Assembly: GCA_029560455.1 (NCBI GenBank)
Contig: JAKQKW010000043.1
Location: forward strand, 1 to 6,083
DNA length: 6,083 nt
Source of the DNA: Candidatus Rifleibacteriota bacterium
GTDB lineage: Bacteria; Riflebacteria; Ozemobacteria; Ozemobacterales; Ozemobacteraceae
Reading direction: 5' to 3'
The position numbers and the translations under genes are program-made. Of this stretch, positions 5,985 through 6,083 are shown one piece after another; position 1 is the stretch's first letter; the number at the start of each line of letters is the position of its first letter. The notes under the pieces were generated by a model. That model was not told the DNA's origin. It ran no database searches and worked only from the letters and a program-made list of their open reading frames with translations.

Positions 5985-6083
5985 AGGAACCCTCTGCACC
6001 CATTTTGGCCATTGCCAGCAGTTCTGCTTTTTCACTGTCAACGACAAAAATCAGATCACCAACAAAGAAATGCTGACGCCGCC
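5959..6083 (+). CDS. second NifX-like protein, 3'-truncated by window edge
   Basis: The start is ATG 5959, seven bases after AAGGAG (5946-5951), inside the end of the ATPase gene, giving a 26-bp overlap in another frame. The 41 complete codons read MKIAIPVTEG, a typical first strand, then CTHFGHCQQF (residues 13-22), the FGHC signature of the Fe-Mo cofactor domain family. Cys 13, His 15, His 18, Cys 19 and Cys 23 are clustered and could bind metal. The stretch ending KEMLTPP also matches the usual continuation of this subgroup. It is a different subfamily from the gene at 3777, which has DPRFGR instead. The overlap indicates translational coupling with the ATPase. About two thirds of a usual 110-130-residue protein lies beyond the edge. 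Confidence 0.9.
   Translation, partial: MKIAIPVTEGTLCTHFGHCQQFCFFTVNDKNQITNKEMLTP

Noticed and set aside
3777..6083. Nitrogen-fixation cluster
   Set aside because: Only NifX-fold proteins are present. There is no nitrogenase reductase, structural subunit or NifB radical-SAM domain, and NifX-like domains are common outside nitrogen fixation.

Overview
The window looks like chromosomal DNA from an anaerobic or low-oxygen bacterium of moderate GC content. The pointers are several proteins carrying paired 4Fe-4S motifs, a DUF134 regulator, and NifX-fold proteins beside MinD/Mrp-type iron-sulfur ATPases, a combination typical of sulfate reducers and other strict anaerobes. I cannot fix the phylum from this sequence. 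There are no tRNA, rRNA, CRISPR, IS or phage signatures. Coding density is high and all gene edges are clean.

Left part (1-2250, + strand): the 3' portion of an M20-family zinc metallohydrolase gene, open at the left edge, is followed 30 bp later by a DUF362 protein with a two-cluster ferredoxin domain. The two are probably co-transcribed. A short convergent intergenic region (2251-2393) holds a weak terminator candidate and a nested imperfect hairpin.

Middle (2394-3143, - strand): a 249-residue soluble protein I do not recognise. It reads away from a 179-bp divergent intergenic region that contains a good sigma-70-type promoter for the rightward genes and a weaker one, with a leader hairpin, for the leftward gene.

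Right part (3323-6083, + strand): a compact operon of DUF134 regulator with C-terminal zinc ribbon, a NifX-like protein, a 612-residue protein made of two complete but different iron-sulfur MinD-type ATPases joined head to tail, and a second, different NifX-like protein cut by the right edge. The last three are coupled: a 3-bp gap, then a 26-bp overlap. By analogy with the orange-protein (ORP) loci of Desulfovibrio, whose NifX-fold protein binds a Mo-Cu-sulfide cluster, the set probably assembles, carries or inserts a metal-sulfur cofactor outside nitrogenase. The DUF134 protein is the likely local regulator. The most notable item is the tandem ATPase fusion, because these two paralogs are usually encoded by separate adjacent genes.
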